Source of the DNA: Edaphochlamys debaryana
Lineage: Eukaryota; Chlorophyta; Chlorophyceae; Chlamydomonadales
Direction: 5' to 3'
Assembly (NCBI GenBank): GCA_016858145.1
Contig: JAEHOE010000108.1
Location: forward strand, 124,001-188,000
DNA length: 64,000 nucleotides
The position numbers were made by a program, and so were the translations under genes. Position 1 is the first letter of the stretch, and each line of letters starts with the position of its first letter. Shown here one piece after another: positions 23,904-35,310 of this stretch. The notes under the pieces were generated by a model, which was not told the DNA's origin, did not search any database, and worked only from the letters and a program-made list of their open reading frames with translations.

Positions 23904-26900
23904 ATGCTAGGAGACGGCATCGCGTGTGAATGCGGACCGCTCTGCCGAACAACTTGCAGCGCCACCTCTGAGCGGGAGGTTGGATGCAGCCCCAACCCCC
24001 GCCCCGGCCCCGCCCTCATGCGAGCCGCCGCTGCCGCGGCTGATTCCACGTGCGGCCTGGCCGGGGGGTGTACGGGCGGCCCGGCAAAGGCAGTTGAGGG
24101 AGCCGACAGCAGCGGCGGCTGCGGCGGAGGGTGCGGCACGGATGACTCGTACGAAGCCGTGCTGGCGGCGCGGAGGCAGATGTACGGGCCCAACACGTCA
24201 CTGTCGTACGAGAAGCCGATCATGTGGGTCGGCTGGGGCTGCGTCGGGTGGGGTGCGGAAAGGTGCATGGGCGGCCTAGAATGCAAGCAACGGGCTCTGC
24301 CGGCCCGTCGCAGTGCTCTCAAGACCAAGCGGTCTTCCTTGATAACCGTGACAAAAGGCTTCATGGTCTGTCATCATGGCGACGTGTGGGAACCGGTGCT
24401 CCCAAAGCTAACCCCGCCGCCCCTCCACCATGCCCACAGGATGGTGCGCGGCCAAGGCACGTACATGTACGACGAGCACGGGACGCCGTACCTCGACTGC
24501 ATCAACAACGTGGCGCACGTGGGGCACGGGCAACCGGAGGTGAGGCGGGGCGGCTTACGATGAGGAAGGAGCGATGGAGAGTCACAGCAAGGAGGGCTAG
24601 GCAACACGGCACTGCGTCCGACAGCCCGGCGGTGCCGCTCCCGCCTCACCCACACCTCGCTCGCCGCTACCTCCATGATCCCGTACAATGCCCATCTGCC
24701 GCTACTGCTGACCCCGGTCTTGCTCAGCTGTACGCAACTCGACAAGCCGAATCGTGTTCTTCCTTTGCGCCGCAACCGCCTCTCCTTTCACTACTGTAAA
24801 ACTTCCCCTGGCCCCCACCTCCTCAGGTGGCGGCGGCCATCGGCTCACAGCTCAGCACGATCAACACCAACTCCCGCTTCCTTCACCCCGACCTGCCTCG
24901 CTACTCTTCCCTGCTGCTAGCGTCGCTCAACGGCACAACCGCCAAGGGTGACCGTTGGGACGAAAGGGCCGAGAGCGGCAGCTCCAACCGCAGCGGTTGC
25001 GATTGCAACACCGGGGCCTGCCCCTGCGGCTGCGTCTCCGCCAGCCCTCGGACACCGGCGGCCTCGAACCAACCGCCCAACGGCCATCCATACGCAGATC
25101 AACTGCTTGACGCCAACGGCCAACCGCTGGAGGTTGTGTACCTGGTGTGCAGCGGTTCGGAGGCCAACGACCTGGCGTTGCGGATTGCGATGGCTGCGCG
25201 GCCTGGGCAGACGCACGTGGCAGGTGGGCCGGGCTGGTCCTGTCTCGCATCCCTGCAGCAGGGGGGGGGGGGGGGGGTTGGGAGAGGTTTCTAGGGGTGG
25301 CAATGCAACTGGCTAGGCCTCACGGGCGCCTCCCTCTCAAGTCCCCATCACCCTTTGCACGCCCTCCCCTCCCTGCTGCAGTCATGGGCGGGGCATACCA
25401 CGGCCACCTCAGCAGGTGAGGTGCACAGCCTCAGCGAAGCCCTGCTTAGGTTTAGCAATGCCGCATCGTCTCAATCCCTGTCTACCTCGAGGCCCCCACC
25501 CCAACTGTGTCCTCACTCCCTCCTCCTCCTCCCCTCCCCCTGCTGCCCCTACCCCGCAGCCTCATCCCGCTGTCCCCGTACAAGTTCTGGGGCACAGGGG
25601 GCGGCGGCAAGCCCCCCCACGTCCACGTCATCCCCTGCCCAGACACATTCCGGTGCGCCCTGCACCACCGGGATGGAGCAGCAGTTACGTGTCCTCGAGC
25701 CCCCCTGGCGGCATGCCGTACATCTGCCGTACGTGCACATCCGCTACACCCTCGCATGACTTCGCTGCATTCCCTGCTCCTCTGCCCCTCTGCTCACGCT
25801 CCTGAGCGCAGGGGGGAGCACTTGGACGGGCGGCGTGCTGGGCGTGCTGCGGTGGCTGCGGCGCGTGCGGCGGGGGGGCGGCTGGGCGCGGTGTTCGTGG
25901 AGAGCGTGCTGTCATGCGGAGGCCAGGTCGTGCTACCGCCCGGGTACCTGCAGGTGCGGGAGCATGAGGGGGCGTGGCTCAGTGGTGTGCGGGGTTGTGT
26001 GGTTGCGAAGTAAGATTAAGCTGAGCCGTGAGCGGCCAAGATGGGGCTGAGTGAGCTAAAGGGAGCAAGGTTTCGGCGTCTCGGGGACGGCATGGCGATC
26101 GTCACGCAGAAGGTCACAGCGCTCCTATCTTCGTGCACCACGTTGCACCGCTTCAAAACTCCACCCCTTGCCTGTCTGTCCCCACCTCCCCGCATCCCCC
26201 CTTCCTATGTCTGCCCCCCTGTCAGGGCCTCTATGCCGAGGTCCGGGCCGAGGGGGCCGTAGTGGTGGCAGACGAGGTCCAGTGCGGCTTCGGGCGCTGC
26301 GGCGGCGCCTGGTGGGGATTCCGTACCCAGGACGTACGGCCGGATATCGTGACCATGGGCAAGCCCATCGGTGAGACCGTACGAACAGGGTGTGCACGGC
26401 CGAAGGGCGCCGACAGCTAGACATACCGGTGTACATCAGTCTCTCATGACCTACCCAGCCCTCTCAACTCCCTCCTCGCTTTGCCCAACAGGCAATGGCT
26501 ACCCCATGGCCGCCCTCGCCACCACCCGGGCCCTCGCCAACGCCTTCGCCGCCTCCGGCATGGAGTACTTCAATACGTACGGCGGCAGTACGGCAGCCGT
26601 ACAGGTACGGGGCCGCCGCGAACTCTTCCTGCACGTGAGACACGTGCTGCACCGTGCGCCCGCCAAGCAGACCGCAGGCCCTCTCGCTGCACGCCTTCCC
26701 CCTCCCACTGCGCCGTGTGAACCCCGCTGTCCGCGCCCCGCTCTTCCCGCGCATCACGCAGGCGGGCATGGCCGTGATGCGCGTGCTGTGCCGCGACCGC
26801 CTGCCGCAGCAGGCAGAGCAGGTGGGGCGCGGCGGTGGTGGCACGAGGACTGAAGCGTTATTGAAACCCCCGGATGGGGGCGGGAAAGGGAGCATTCTTC

Positions 26901-27957
26901 TGCCCACTTCTCATTAGCTTCGGGCCCACACTTTGCCAGCAAAGCCTCCTTGCTACGCCTTCCTCCCCCTCCCCGCCCCACAGACCGGCTGTTACCTGCT
27001 GTCCGGCCTCCGCGCGCTCCAGGCCGCGCACCCCTTCGCCCAAGCTACCTCCCTTTCTTACCCATCCATCCCCTACCCTTGCCTCCCACAGACCGGCGCG
27101 TACCTGCTGGCCGGGCTCCGGTCCCTGCAGGCCGCGCACCCCTCCCTGCTGGGGGACGTGCGGGGCATGGGCCTGTTCCTGGGGGTGGAGGTGGTGCGCC
27201 CGGGGGAGGGGCGGCGGCACGCGCCACGGACGGCTCGGTGAGCGGGCGCGTGCGTGGGCGGGTGGGCGGGAGGAGGGAGCGGGCTCGGGGAGGGGCGGCG
27301 GCACGCGCCACGGACGCAGGGCTGGGTGTTGGGAGAGGGGAAGAGGGGCTTGGGCTAGGTGCAGTGCCTTGCAGAAGCTGCACGAGGGAGAAAGGTGTGA
27401 GGGCCGGTGCGCGCGGCACCTTTCCTTACCTTCCCCCACGTCCTCACCACCCGCCCATGATCTGGATCCAGGTGGATCAAGGAGCGCATGCGGGCCCGAT
27501 GCGTGCTGCTGTCCACGGATGGGCCGTACGACAACGTGGTCAAGATGAAGCCGCCCATGGTGTTTGGTCGGAGGGAGGCCGACACGCTGCTCCACCACCT
27601 GGGGTGAGCTACGCCGGGGTATGGCTGGAGCGGAGAAACGTGAGGGGTACTGACAAGTAAGAGCGGAGGCATCCGGATTTCCTGCCTGCTGTCACCCCAC
27701 GCCTCCCTCACCTCCTCCCCCTCCCTGCCGCTTCCCTCCTCGCCCCCTCGTATCCCCACTCCTCCCTACACTGCCGTACACTGCCGTACGATGGCAGGGA
27801 GGTGCTGTCCACGGAGCTGACCCCGGCGCAGCTGCAGCGGCTGGAGGCGGAGGAGGATCAGCACGAGGCGGCCGTGCTGGCGCCCCGCCGGCGGCAGTAC
27901 GAGGAGAACGCGCGGGCGATGTACGCAGCGGCCGAGGGCCCGCCGGCCAAGCTCTAG
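23904..27957 (+). CDS. Class-III PLP phospho-lyase, ETNPPL/PHYKPL-like (12 exons)
   Basis: Predicted exons: 23904-24223, 24440-24539, 24827-25223, 25382-25415, 25560-25652, 25812-25953, 26226-26370, 26492-26604, 26762-26821, 27092-27237, 27472-27603, 27798-27957. All phases agree and give 613 aa. Starting at Met 24,018 would give 575 aa. Matching landmarks are [89 protein letters not shown] with the PLP lysine, [16 protein letters not shown] and KMKPPMVF. This order is that of ethanolamine-phosphate and 5-phosphohydroxylysine phospho-lyases (AGXT2L1/AGXT2L2), which release phosphate and ammonia to give an aldehyde. Which substrate is used cannot be read from sequence. The first 60-odd residues are Ala/Gly-rich and may be an organelle presequence. 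An internal low-complexity insert near residue 180 is extra to the animal enzymes. Confidence 0.92.
26984..27151 (+). repeat. Duplicated exon start in the PLP-enzyme gene
   Basis: The first 60 bases of the exon at 27,092 ([17 protein letters not shown]) also occur 108 bp upstream at 26,984 ([17 protein letters not shown]), each behind a CAG acceptor. The upstream copy has no donor but reads in frame into the downstream copy. Confidence 0.85.
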
Positions 27958-29404
27958 CAGGAAACAGAGAGGACCGCGCTTGCTCCACTACGTTGGGAAG
28001 CTAGCTAGCTGGACATGCTCTAGGCATCTAGCTCAGGGGCAGCAGGTGCCCTGGGTCTGCCAGGTAGGCAAGGGCACCTCCACCGGGACTCGCACACCCT
28101 GTCCCAGCGCGCGGAGATGGACGAGGATTTGTTATGGGTAGAGCCCCATTGTTGGGTCAGGGCATCCCCTGGGAGTCTGGGACCCTGTCCCTGCTTGCGG
28201 GGTGGAGGGCCCCGGCCGGTGGCCAGCGTCAACTTCCGTGAAGCTGACTAGAATCATGAACTGCCGTGTGTGCGGCGATTCTGCCGACCAAGCCGAGATA
28301 AATGCGTGTGCGCTGTAGCTGTCCGGGGCGCTGCCGGGAACGAGGCGGTCTTTTTGTAGTGTATGCTGTTACGCCTAGCCCGCGATGCCACAAGCTGCAG
28401 TTCCCTTATCCCTATCGCTTGCGACTGAGAGCAGGGAAACGTATCGACCACGCTCCAACATGCCGGCGACATGTCTGGGAGCTCAACCTCCACGCGTCAG
28501 GGTGGTGGCGGGTAGCGGTGGCTAGGAGGTGGCGGAGCGGTGTCCGTGTAGATAAGACCGGGCAGCTAAGTCTGTGCCGAGGGGTGCGAGTCCCCCGACA
28601 ACCTGCTAATTACGCGTTAAAGCTCGGTTGGAGTATAGTGCGCCCACGGTTACCACGGGGAATGGGTCGCGTAGCAGATGGGTGAGGGGCTCAGCCCTTT
28701 TCCGCCCCCATGGGGGCGCCCCGCTTGTCGTAGTGTAGTGCCTGCGTCACGCATAAACCATGCCACCTGCTTGCGTGGAACCTCCCTGAAGGTGGGCAAC
28801 TGGTTGTAGTTAGCGGGGTTAGAGGGGAAACGCGTGGGGCGATCGAGGGCGATCGATCCATGTGTGGGCAGGATGCAACACCTTTCGAGAAGCGGAAGTG
28901 TGGACAGGACATCACGGGTCGACGGGTATGAGGTTAGTGGCTAGTGGCATGAAACTGTGGTGCTGATGAGGCCGCCTCCACTTTCGGAGGCGAGGCCACT
29001 GGGCAGCTGAAGGGTGCAATGGTTAGAGCAGGAACCGTCTCCAGAAGGGGAGGGGTTGAGCGAGAGCGCTACCTACTGGGTGTGCCACCTGCACACCGAC
29101 ACCCAAGCACAGTGACAGACTTTTGGTCGTCACGCCACGTTGCTAGGGCCGGGCCTGTAGGACCCCGCTCGATATTCTACCGCCGTCAGTCAATGCCAGG
29201 CGCTCACGTCCCCCTCGGGCTCCGGCCTCTGGGCGCCAGGCTTGGAGGAGTTAGCACAGTGCCACACCTGCCACAGTCTGCTGTACCCGTCAAGGCTTCT
29301 GTAGCTCCTCCCATGTGGGCCGGTGGGACTTTGGCCTTGGCCGGTGTATGACACGGGCGGAACTCACCGCGGAAGTGAGCTCGGGCCGGTCGGGCCGGTA
29401 CAGC
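27958..29404. other. Intergenic region, 3' flank of the PLP-enzyme gene
   Basis: No gene is supported. The sequence is less GC-rich than the genes. It contains a perfect palindrome, GCCCCCATGGGGGC, near 28,705-28,720. A strong hairpin near 28,962-28,996 has arms GCCTCC and GGAGGC extended by outer GGCC blocks. The stretch at 29,020-29,060 has weak resemblance to Pol III A and B boxes (TGGTTAGAGCAGG and GGGTTGAGCG). None of these is enough to call an RNA gene. Confidence 0.45.
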
Positions 29405-29778
29405 TTCTCAGCCCGCAGCCCGCCCGAAACCGCACGCCCGCGTGCCCCAGGTTGCCCCCTGCCCTGCTATCAGGCCAGACGCGAGGCACTCGTCCACGTC
29501 ACCTCACTGCCGAGACCGGGCAAGCTGCCGTACTCTCACGCGTGCACAACTGCTTCCCGTACAGCACGGCAGCATCGCCCGATCCTGGGCGCCGTAGCTC
29601 GCGGAACGCCATGCTCCTCTAGCTCAAGTAGTAGCACCCTACAGTGGCTGCGCTTGCGCAGTATCATCTGGAGAGCTGTTGTGCTGATGCTTTCCCGCGC
29701 TTGGCGCGCATCGTTCGCACCCGAACTCCACCGCGCTGCGGAGTAGCTAGCTGACTTCTAGGAGCTGCCTTGATCTAG
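29405..29778 (+). promoter_or_regulatory. Conserved 5' flank of ankyrin gene 1
   Basis: About 370 bp upstream of the start codon align with the reverse complement of 57,393-57,770, the 5' flank of ankyrin gene 2. Shared blocks include CAACTGCTTCCCGTACAGCA, TAGCTCGCGGAACGCCATGC and TTTCCCGCGCTTGGCGCGCA. The conserved interval probably covers the core promoter and 5' UTR. Confidence 0.75.
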
Positions 29779-31803
29779 ATGGCTGTCAACCCTGGTCATG
29801 GCGATTTCGAGGACGCCTCGCAAGTGTGGATGCCCGAACTTATCGAGCGCGTCGCGACCTTCCTGCCCGAGAACGAGGTGGCATGCGGACTGCGGCTGGT
29901 GGACTCACTTGCCGCTAGTGTCTCGCTCAAGAACACGGTCTCCTTGAAGCAGCCTGTCCCGCGACACGCCATTCCCGCGCTGGTCGCCCACATGTCGGCC
30001 CCCGGCGCCCTGCGGGATATGAGCCTCGACCAGCGGCACGACCTCGTATGCCTGGCTGCTGCCTCTGGTGATGTGGTCAGCCTGGAGCGGATGATCGCGG
30101 TGGCGGGTGTCGTCCCAACGCCGCTGGAGATGGGGGCCGCAGCGGCGGCCTTGGAGCTGGACGCGTGCCGCTGGCTCCTGGAGCGGGGCTGCCTTTTGGA
30201 CCACCCCTACCTAGGAGACCGCACCGCTCTGGAAATTGCCGCGGCCGCCGGCAACAGGGCGGGGTGCGAGTGGCTGCTCGCACACGGGGCCGAACTGGAT
30301 TGCTCGGACCTGCACGCTGCTGGCAAGGGGGGGCACACCGAGCTTCTGGAGTGGCTGTACCAGCAGCTGCCGCCCAACACCAGGAACCGCGACTGCTTCT
30401 ATCTTCTCATGGGCATCGCGACCGGCTGCGACCTGCCGACGCTCCAGCGGTGGTGGAGGCGCCTGCAGGAGGGCTCCGCACTTGACACGGGCTCCAAAGG
30501 CTACATCCTCGCCTCCGCCGCCGCCAGCCCGACCCCCGACTGGCGTGAGAAGGTGGACTGGCTGGCGGCGGAGGGCGTGCCCGTCACCTACGACGCTGGC
30601 TGCTATGTCGCTGCCCGGCCCGACGGCGTTACGCGCATGGAGTGGCTCGTGGGGGCCCACGGCTTCCAACCCGACTATCGCTGCCTCGACTCCGCACTTC
30701 GGAGTGACAAGGGAAGCGCCGAGTCGGTGCGGTGGCTGCTGCAGCGGCTGCCGCCATCCCCTGCCGCGTTTCCGCCTCTAGACCCGTCGGCGGCGGGCGG
30801 CAGCGTGGCCAAGCTGCAGCTCCTAGCGGGCGCGGGGCGCCTCCCCAACCCGGTGCACTCCCTGCAGGACTCGCTCCGCGCCGGCTACCGAGAGGTTAGT
30901 GCCTGGCTGCTCGAGGAGGCCCGCAGGCAGGGCCGCGACGTGCAGCTGAGCCCGGAGCTCGCTGCATATGCTTCGATCTCCGGCGACGTGTGCACATTGG
31001 CCTGGCTGAAAGAGCTGGACTGCCCCTTCGACACGCGGTCCTGGGACGAAAGTCGGGGGGCCCACGGCCGGCAGGGTGCCGCGGCGGCAGGCCGCGAGGC
31101 GGCTCTGGAGTTTCTGGCGGAGCAGGGGTGCCCCATGCCGGTGAGCGGAGCAGGAGCGGGGTGGGGGGCATGGGGAGCCCGACTGCCCTTGGCACGCTAG
31201 ACCGATGCGGCACGGGATGGACGCTTCTGGTGGGCTTGGTCTTGGGTTGGTAGGGAAGCCTAGTTCGTTCAAGTTGCCCCCCGGAGTGGGGGGACTTGAG
31301 GTAAAGCAGGGGGCCATCGAGCGGGATCCTGGCTGTGTGGCGGTTGACTGACTCGTCACTCGCGTCACGGTTCCATCCCCCACGCCCCGCCTCGTTGCCG
31401 CCTTTCCGGGTTGCGTTCCCGCACCTCAATGCAGGCAGACGGCGGCCCCTACGTCGCCGCTGCGCTCAACGGCGATATGCACACCCTCGAGGTCCTTCGA
31501 CGGCTGGGCGTCCCCTTCGGCCCCCCGGACGGACGCGCGTTTGATGAGGCGATTGGCCGGTGCGCCGCGCCCCTCCCGGTGCTGAGGTGGCTCGTGGAGG
31601 CTGGGTTCCCCGTGGATTGGGCGGATGCGGTCAAGGCAGCCAAGAGGCGGCCCAGGGGTGACCGCGCGGAGGTGCGGGCGTGGGCCCGGGCGCAGTGGCA
31701 GGCCGCCAGGGCAGCAGCGGGGGAGCTGCAGCCCGAGGGCGAGGAGGAGGAGGAGAGCGAGGAGGAGACCGATGAGGAGAGCGACGAGGAGGATTGGTTT
31801 TGA
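29779..31803 (+). CDS. F-box-like/ankyrin-repeat protein 1 (2 exons)
   Basis: Exon 1 is 29779-31140 and exon 2 is 31435-31803, joined in phase 0 to 576 aa. The N-terminus (WMPELIERVATFLPENEVAC) resembles an F-box-like motif. Degenerate ankyrin repeats of the kind ACRWLLERGC, GCEWLLAHGA, LLEWLYQQLP and SVRWLLQRLP follow across most of the protein. The last 25 residues are almost all Glu/Asp/Ser. This architecture is common in Chlamydomonas, and such proteins are thought to be interaction scaffolds or ubiquitin-ligase adaptors, but no function is proven. The intron donor GTGAGCGG is shared with the inverted paralogue at 55.4-57.4 kb. This copy has an intact reading frame. Confidence 0.88.
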
Positions 31804-31828
31804 CAACGACACGGAGCGTGCCGGCTCA

Positions 31829-32610
31829 TAGGGGGGTCATCAGTCGCGTCTTGGCGGTTGAGGAGTCTGTGAGGGAGTGCTGAGCGTGAGTGGGGCTCAG
31901 TGGACCGAACTGGAGATGCGCAACGGGTGCCCTGGGAGAAGGCTGCCTGTATCTTGGAATGCATACTGCCCTGGCTGGTTATGTGGTCAGCGATAGGGAT
32001 GACAGATACCATGATGTAGTATACGCATGTCTGAATTGACCTGAGTGGTGAGCATTTGCGTTACCGAGTGCCGCCATGATCTGGCCGCTTCTGCTGAAGC
32101 CTGAAGATTTACAAAAGAGACCGGTTGGCAAGGGCCTATTGCGGCGAGCAGGCGGTCTTGAGCGTGGCGTGCATATTTGCGGTGATGGCTGAAGGCCCTA
32201 CTGGGGTGAGCAAGCTTCGTCGTGGCACTACGTCGGGATGTTGGGTCCCCGTGGGTTCCCGTGGGCAAATAAGTCACGGTCGCTGGGATGTGGGGGACAG
32301 GTTTGCTCTCTAGTCAGATTGCTCTCTCTAGACGGCAAGTTGTGGCTACCACCCTCTTTGGATGGAGGGAGGGCTAGCGTCTTCCGGGGGCGGGGCTGCA
32401 TGCGTGTGGGGCCCCGCAGCTATAGCGGATGCCCCGATGGGATGGGATGTGGGTCGATGTGCGCCTGATGTGACTCGCTGGCTTCCCGGCGCACGTGAGG
32501 CGGGCCGTCGTGCTGCCAGGAGAGTGTTGTGGTGCTGTTCGGGGCTCGACCACGTGAGCTATTGCGTCCTCTTGGCGCTGACGATGTGCCTGCACGCTGC
32601 TGGTGTCAGC
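31829..32610. repeat. Segmental duplication, copy 1 (3' flank of ankyrin gene 1)
   Basis: The flank downstream of ankyrin gene 1 recurs, diverged, at 34,321-35,310. Matching blocks include TCATCAGTCGCGTCTTGGCG with TCATCAGTCACGTCTTGGCG, a CTTGGAATGCA with CTGGGAATGCA block, a CATGTCTG...CCGAGTGCCG block, and a late pair sharing GGGGCCCCGCAG and GTGCTGCCAGGAGAGTGT. No gene lies inside. The stretch 32,611-33,083 shows nothing I can name. Confidence 0.7.
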
Positions 32611-33083
32611 TGTTGACGCCAGCTAGTACTTAGTCTATGTATACGCCTGATCCGGTCTTCCCGTGAAGGAGAGCAGCAGCGCATGACGGAACTGGAGGAC
32701 GGCAGTGAAGCTCTATCGGGTTGAGTCTAGCCTAGCCTGGCCGCACTGGAGGTCAAGAGCACCTGCAGGGCCAACTGCCCCTAGCTATGCCTTGAGGATT
32801 AGGGTGAAGCCGAGGGGTGATGCGTGGTGGCGAAGGCAGGGTTGAAGTGGGGCCGGGAAAGGATCCGGCCTTTTCCGCGATATACCCTCCTCCGTACTGC
32901 TTGCTGGTCGTGGGATGGCGGGATTGGCGGGATGCGCTGACCCCCAACATGGCCAACAATCAAGCCAAGGCAAGCCACGCTGTTAGGATACTGATACTGT
33001 GTACTGTTTAGGACTTAGCAACTTGCGGTTTAGAGCGCTCTGTACACGCGAGCTCGCAAAGACATTTAGTGCGACACCTCGAA

Positions 33084-33464
33084 ATGAACGCTTGCCTTGC
33101 CGCGCGGCCCTCTTTCCGCCCGACGCGTCCACTCATGAGCCAACGCCGGGCGGCGCGTGTGGTTACTCGCTGCGGCTTCAACACCTCAAAGAAGACAGCT
33201 GAGCCCGAGCTCGCCGAGCCCGAGCCGCAGAGCTTTGCAGCGAGGCCGTCGGCCGTCATCAACATCTTTGGCGCCATCGCCGGCGTGCTGCTGGCGTGCA
33301 ACATGGTGCTGCAGATCGACGGGCAGGTCGCAGCGCAGGACCACCAGCCGACCAACGCAATCTACCAGCGGCTGCAGGACAAAGAGGAGAGCCAGGCGCG
33401 GCAGCTGGAGAACATGGAGAAGCAAAACCGGGAGCTTCAGCTCCGGATCGACCGCGCGGGTTGA
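33084..33464 (+). CDS. Small plastid- or mitochondrion-type single-pass membrane protein
   Basis: A single-exon frame of 126 aa. The ATG at 33,084 (GAAATGAACG) is preferred because the next residues form a typical algal organelle presequence, poor in acid and rich in Ala, Arg and Ser, up to about residue 38. Residues 57-78 (SAVINIFGAIAGVLLACNMV) are a predicted membrane segment. Residues 92-124 are rich in Glu, Gln, Arg and Leu in coiled-coil spacing (EESQARQLENMEKQNRELQL). I do not recognise the family. The gene sits between the two copies of a segmental duplication, and codon use looks like that of the neighbouring genes. Confidence 0.65.
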   Translation: MNACLAARPSFRPTRPLMSQRRAARVVTRCGFNTSKKTAEPELAEPEPQSFAARPSAVINIFGAIAGVLLACNMVLQIDGQVAAQDHQPTNAIYQRLQDKEESQARQLENMEKQNRELQLRIDRAG

Positions 33465-33912
33465 GGGCCAGTGTGCTGATAGATGAGACAGCAGTGCTCC
33501 TTCAACGCGCCTACAGCCGTGGCCGCCCCTCTGCGTAAGAGCTCCGTTCCACGAGGTAGGTGGCAGTGGGGGGCGGGGGGGGGGGGAAACGGCTCAGGAA
33601 AAGGAGTGCACGGCGCGGCATCTTGCCGCTGCCTGGAGCCACCCGCCACGGCACGCCCGCTACAGGTCACTCCCATGTCCAGTTCACCCAGCCCCCTCTC
33701 GCCCCTCGTCATGCCAGGTTAAACGGCTGCGATGGCTCAAGGTTGGGCGGCTGGGACTCTGACGTGGCCTGTGGCCCCCGGAGCCCTTGCGGCCTCCTCT
33801 GCAGCCTGGCCGTAAGCAGTAACTGCGACGCAGCTACGCGGTGGAGTGGGCATAGCGGTGGCGGGTTTTGGAGCGCACAGCGCATGCTTCGGCACGGTGG
33901 CGGGGGTAAGGG
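33465..33912. other. 3' flank of the small membrane protein gene
   Basis: No gene is supported. A G-run of about 14 bases lies near 33,572-33,590. Confidence 0.4.
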
Positions 33913-34213
33913 GGGGTATCCATAATCGTGAGGTCCATCGCTGGACGTGCCCTTTGGACCCCCGAACGGAGGCACGTTTGAGGAGGCGGCGGGCTGCTTC
34001 GCCGCGCCTCTCCCGGTGCCACGGTCGCTCCTGAAGCTAGGGTTCCCCGTGGACTGGCCGAGTGCGGTCAAGGCGGCCAAGGGGTGACCGCGCGGAGGTG
34101 CTGGCGTGGGCACGGGCGCAGAGGCGGGCCGCCAGGGAGGCCGCGGGGTAGCTGCAGCCTGAGGGCAATGACCATGAGGGGGACACGGATGAGGAGAGCA
34201 ACATAGTGCTGTA
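33913..34213 (+). pseudogene. Fragment of an ankyrin gene (exon 2 region)
   Basis: This stretch aligns with exon 2 of ankyrin gene 1. It keeps VPFGPPNG, AAPLPV and GFPVDWPSAVKAAKG, equivalent to VPFGPPDG, AAPLPV and GFPVDWADAVKAAKR. It then meets an in-frame TGA and small deletions before the region matching the acidic tail, and the first exon is absent. It is the coding end of the segmental duplication whose flank continues to 35,310. Confidence 0.85.
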
Positions 34214-34320
34214 GGATACTGGTGTGGCGGTTACTCGGGGGCAGAGGGCGCAGGGGCAGGGGCGGGAGTCGGGATAGGGAATGGGGATGTGCGTGGCGAT
34301 GTGTGTGTGCGTGGCGACGC

Positions 34321-35310
34321 GTAGGGGGTTCATCAGTCACGTCTTGGCGGGCGAGGCGCCCGTGAGGGATTGCTGAGAGCATCGAGGTGATGCGCTTACG
34401 TACCGTTTCTTACACATGAGGGTTTGGGGGATGGAAGTCGAGGTGGCAGGACGTAACGGTGTCTATCAGGCCCAGAGCCAGGGCTGCTGGGCACGGCCGT
34501 CGTGTGCCCTTGAAGAGGGCTGCCTGAAGCTGGGAATGCAGACTTCGCCGTTTAAAGCAGACCCATAAGGTCTCGTTAGGTATCGGGTTTTGAGTAATTG
34601 TCGTACCCTCGTACCTCGTATCCTCATGTCTGTGCGTTCCTGCGTTGCCGAGTGCCGAAATGTACTGGCCGCCTAGCTAGGCTCATCACGGTCCACATTA
34701 AGATATGTCGTATGCTCGTACCTGGTATTATCATGTCTCTGCATTTCTGCGTCTCAGTGCCGCCACGGACTGGCTGCCTTGGTAGCCTTGGCACCCATGC
34801 ATCCGCAAGAAAGACCCCTGAAGACCGGTGGCAAGGCCCTGTTGTGGCCATGGGGATTTACCACGTAGCGGTGGATGTCTGCAGATGCGCCTTTTAGCGG
34901 GCAAGGGCAAGCAGGTGCCCTTGAGCCGTGGCAAATGCTGACTTGAGTGAATGGGGCTGGCTCGAGGCAAGGGCCTCCAGCAGCAACAGCTCGCTTTAGC
35001 AAGGCCTCTTGCTACATTGCTGCTCACAAGATCTGTGGGCACATTGATGAGCGGATGATGATGATGAACGGACCACTGTGGGTTGGATGCGCTTGCGAAT
35101 TTGCCCGCGAGCGTCTGCCGGAAGCCTCCGCACAGCACCTTGCTGGGAGGTAGGGCGGGGTTGCATGCGTTTGGGGCCCCGCAGCGGATGCCCGAGCGTG
35201 ACGTGGGTCTGTGTGCGCCCCATGTGGGTCGATGTGGATCGCGCCGTGGGCTTCGGTGGTTGCCCGTCGCACGTGAGGCAGGGTGGCGTGCTGCCAGGAG
35301 AGTGTTTGGT
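34321..35310. repeat. Segmental duplication, copy 2 (flank of ankyrin pseudogene)
   Basis: This is the diverged copy of 31,829-32,610. Within it a sub-block starting with a TCGTA...CATGTCT segment and ending in GAGTGCCG or CAGTGCCG occurs twice, near 34,601 and 34,708, so this copy also has an internal duplication. Confidence 0.65.

Noticed and set aside
26041..26225. Open frames in PLP-enzyme introns
   Set aside because: They lie between exons with clear GT and AG borders and matching phase.
28959..29010. Possible hammerhead ribozyme or C/D snoRNA (CTGATGAG followed by a hairpin and a CTGA)
   Set aside because: The GAAA after stem II is missing, the C box lacks the purine at position 1, and there is no terminal stem. 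Kept only as a hairpin.
29018..29062. tRNA-like A and B boxes (TGGTTAGAGCAGG, GGGTTGAGCG)
   Set aside because: No cloverleaf can be folded and the B box is poor. A SINE remnant is possible but not supported.
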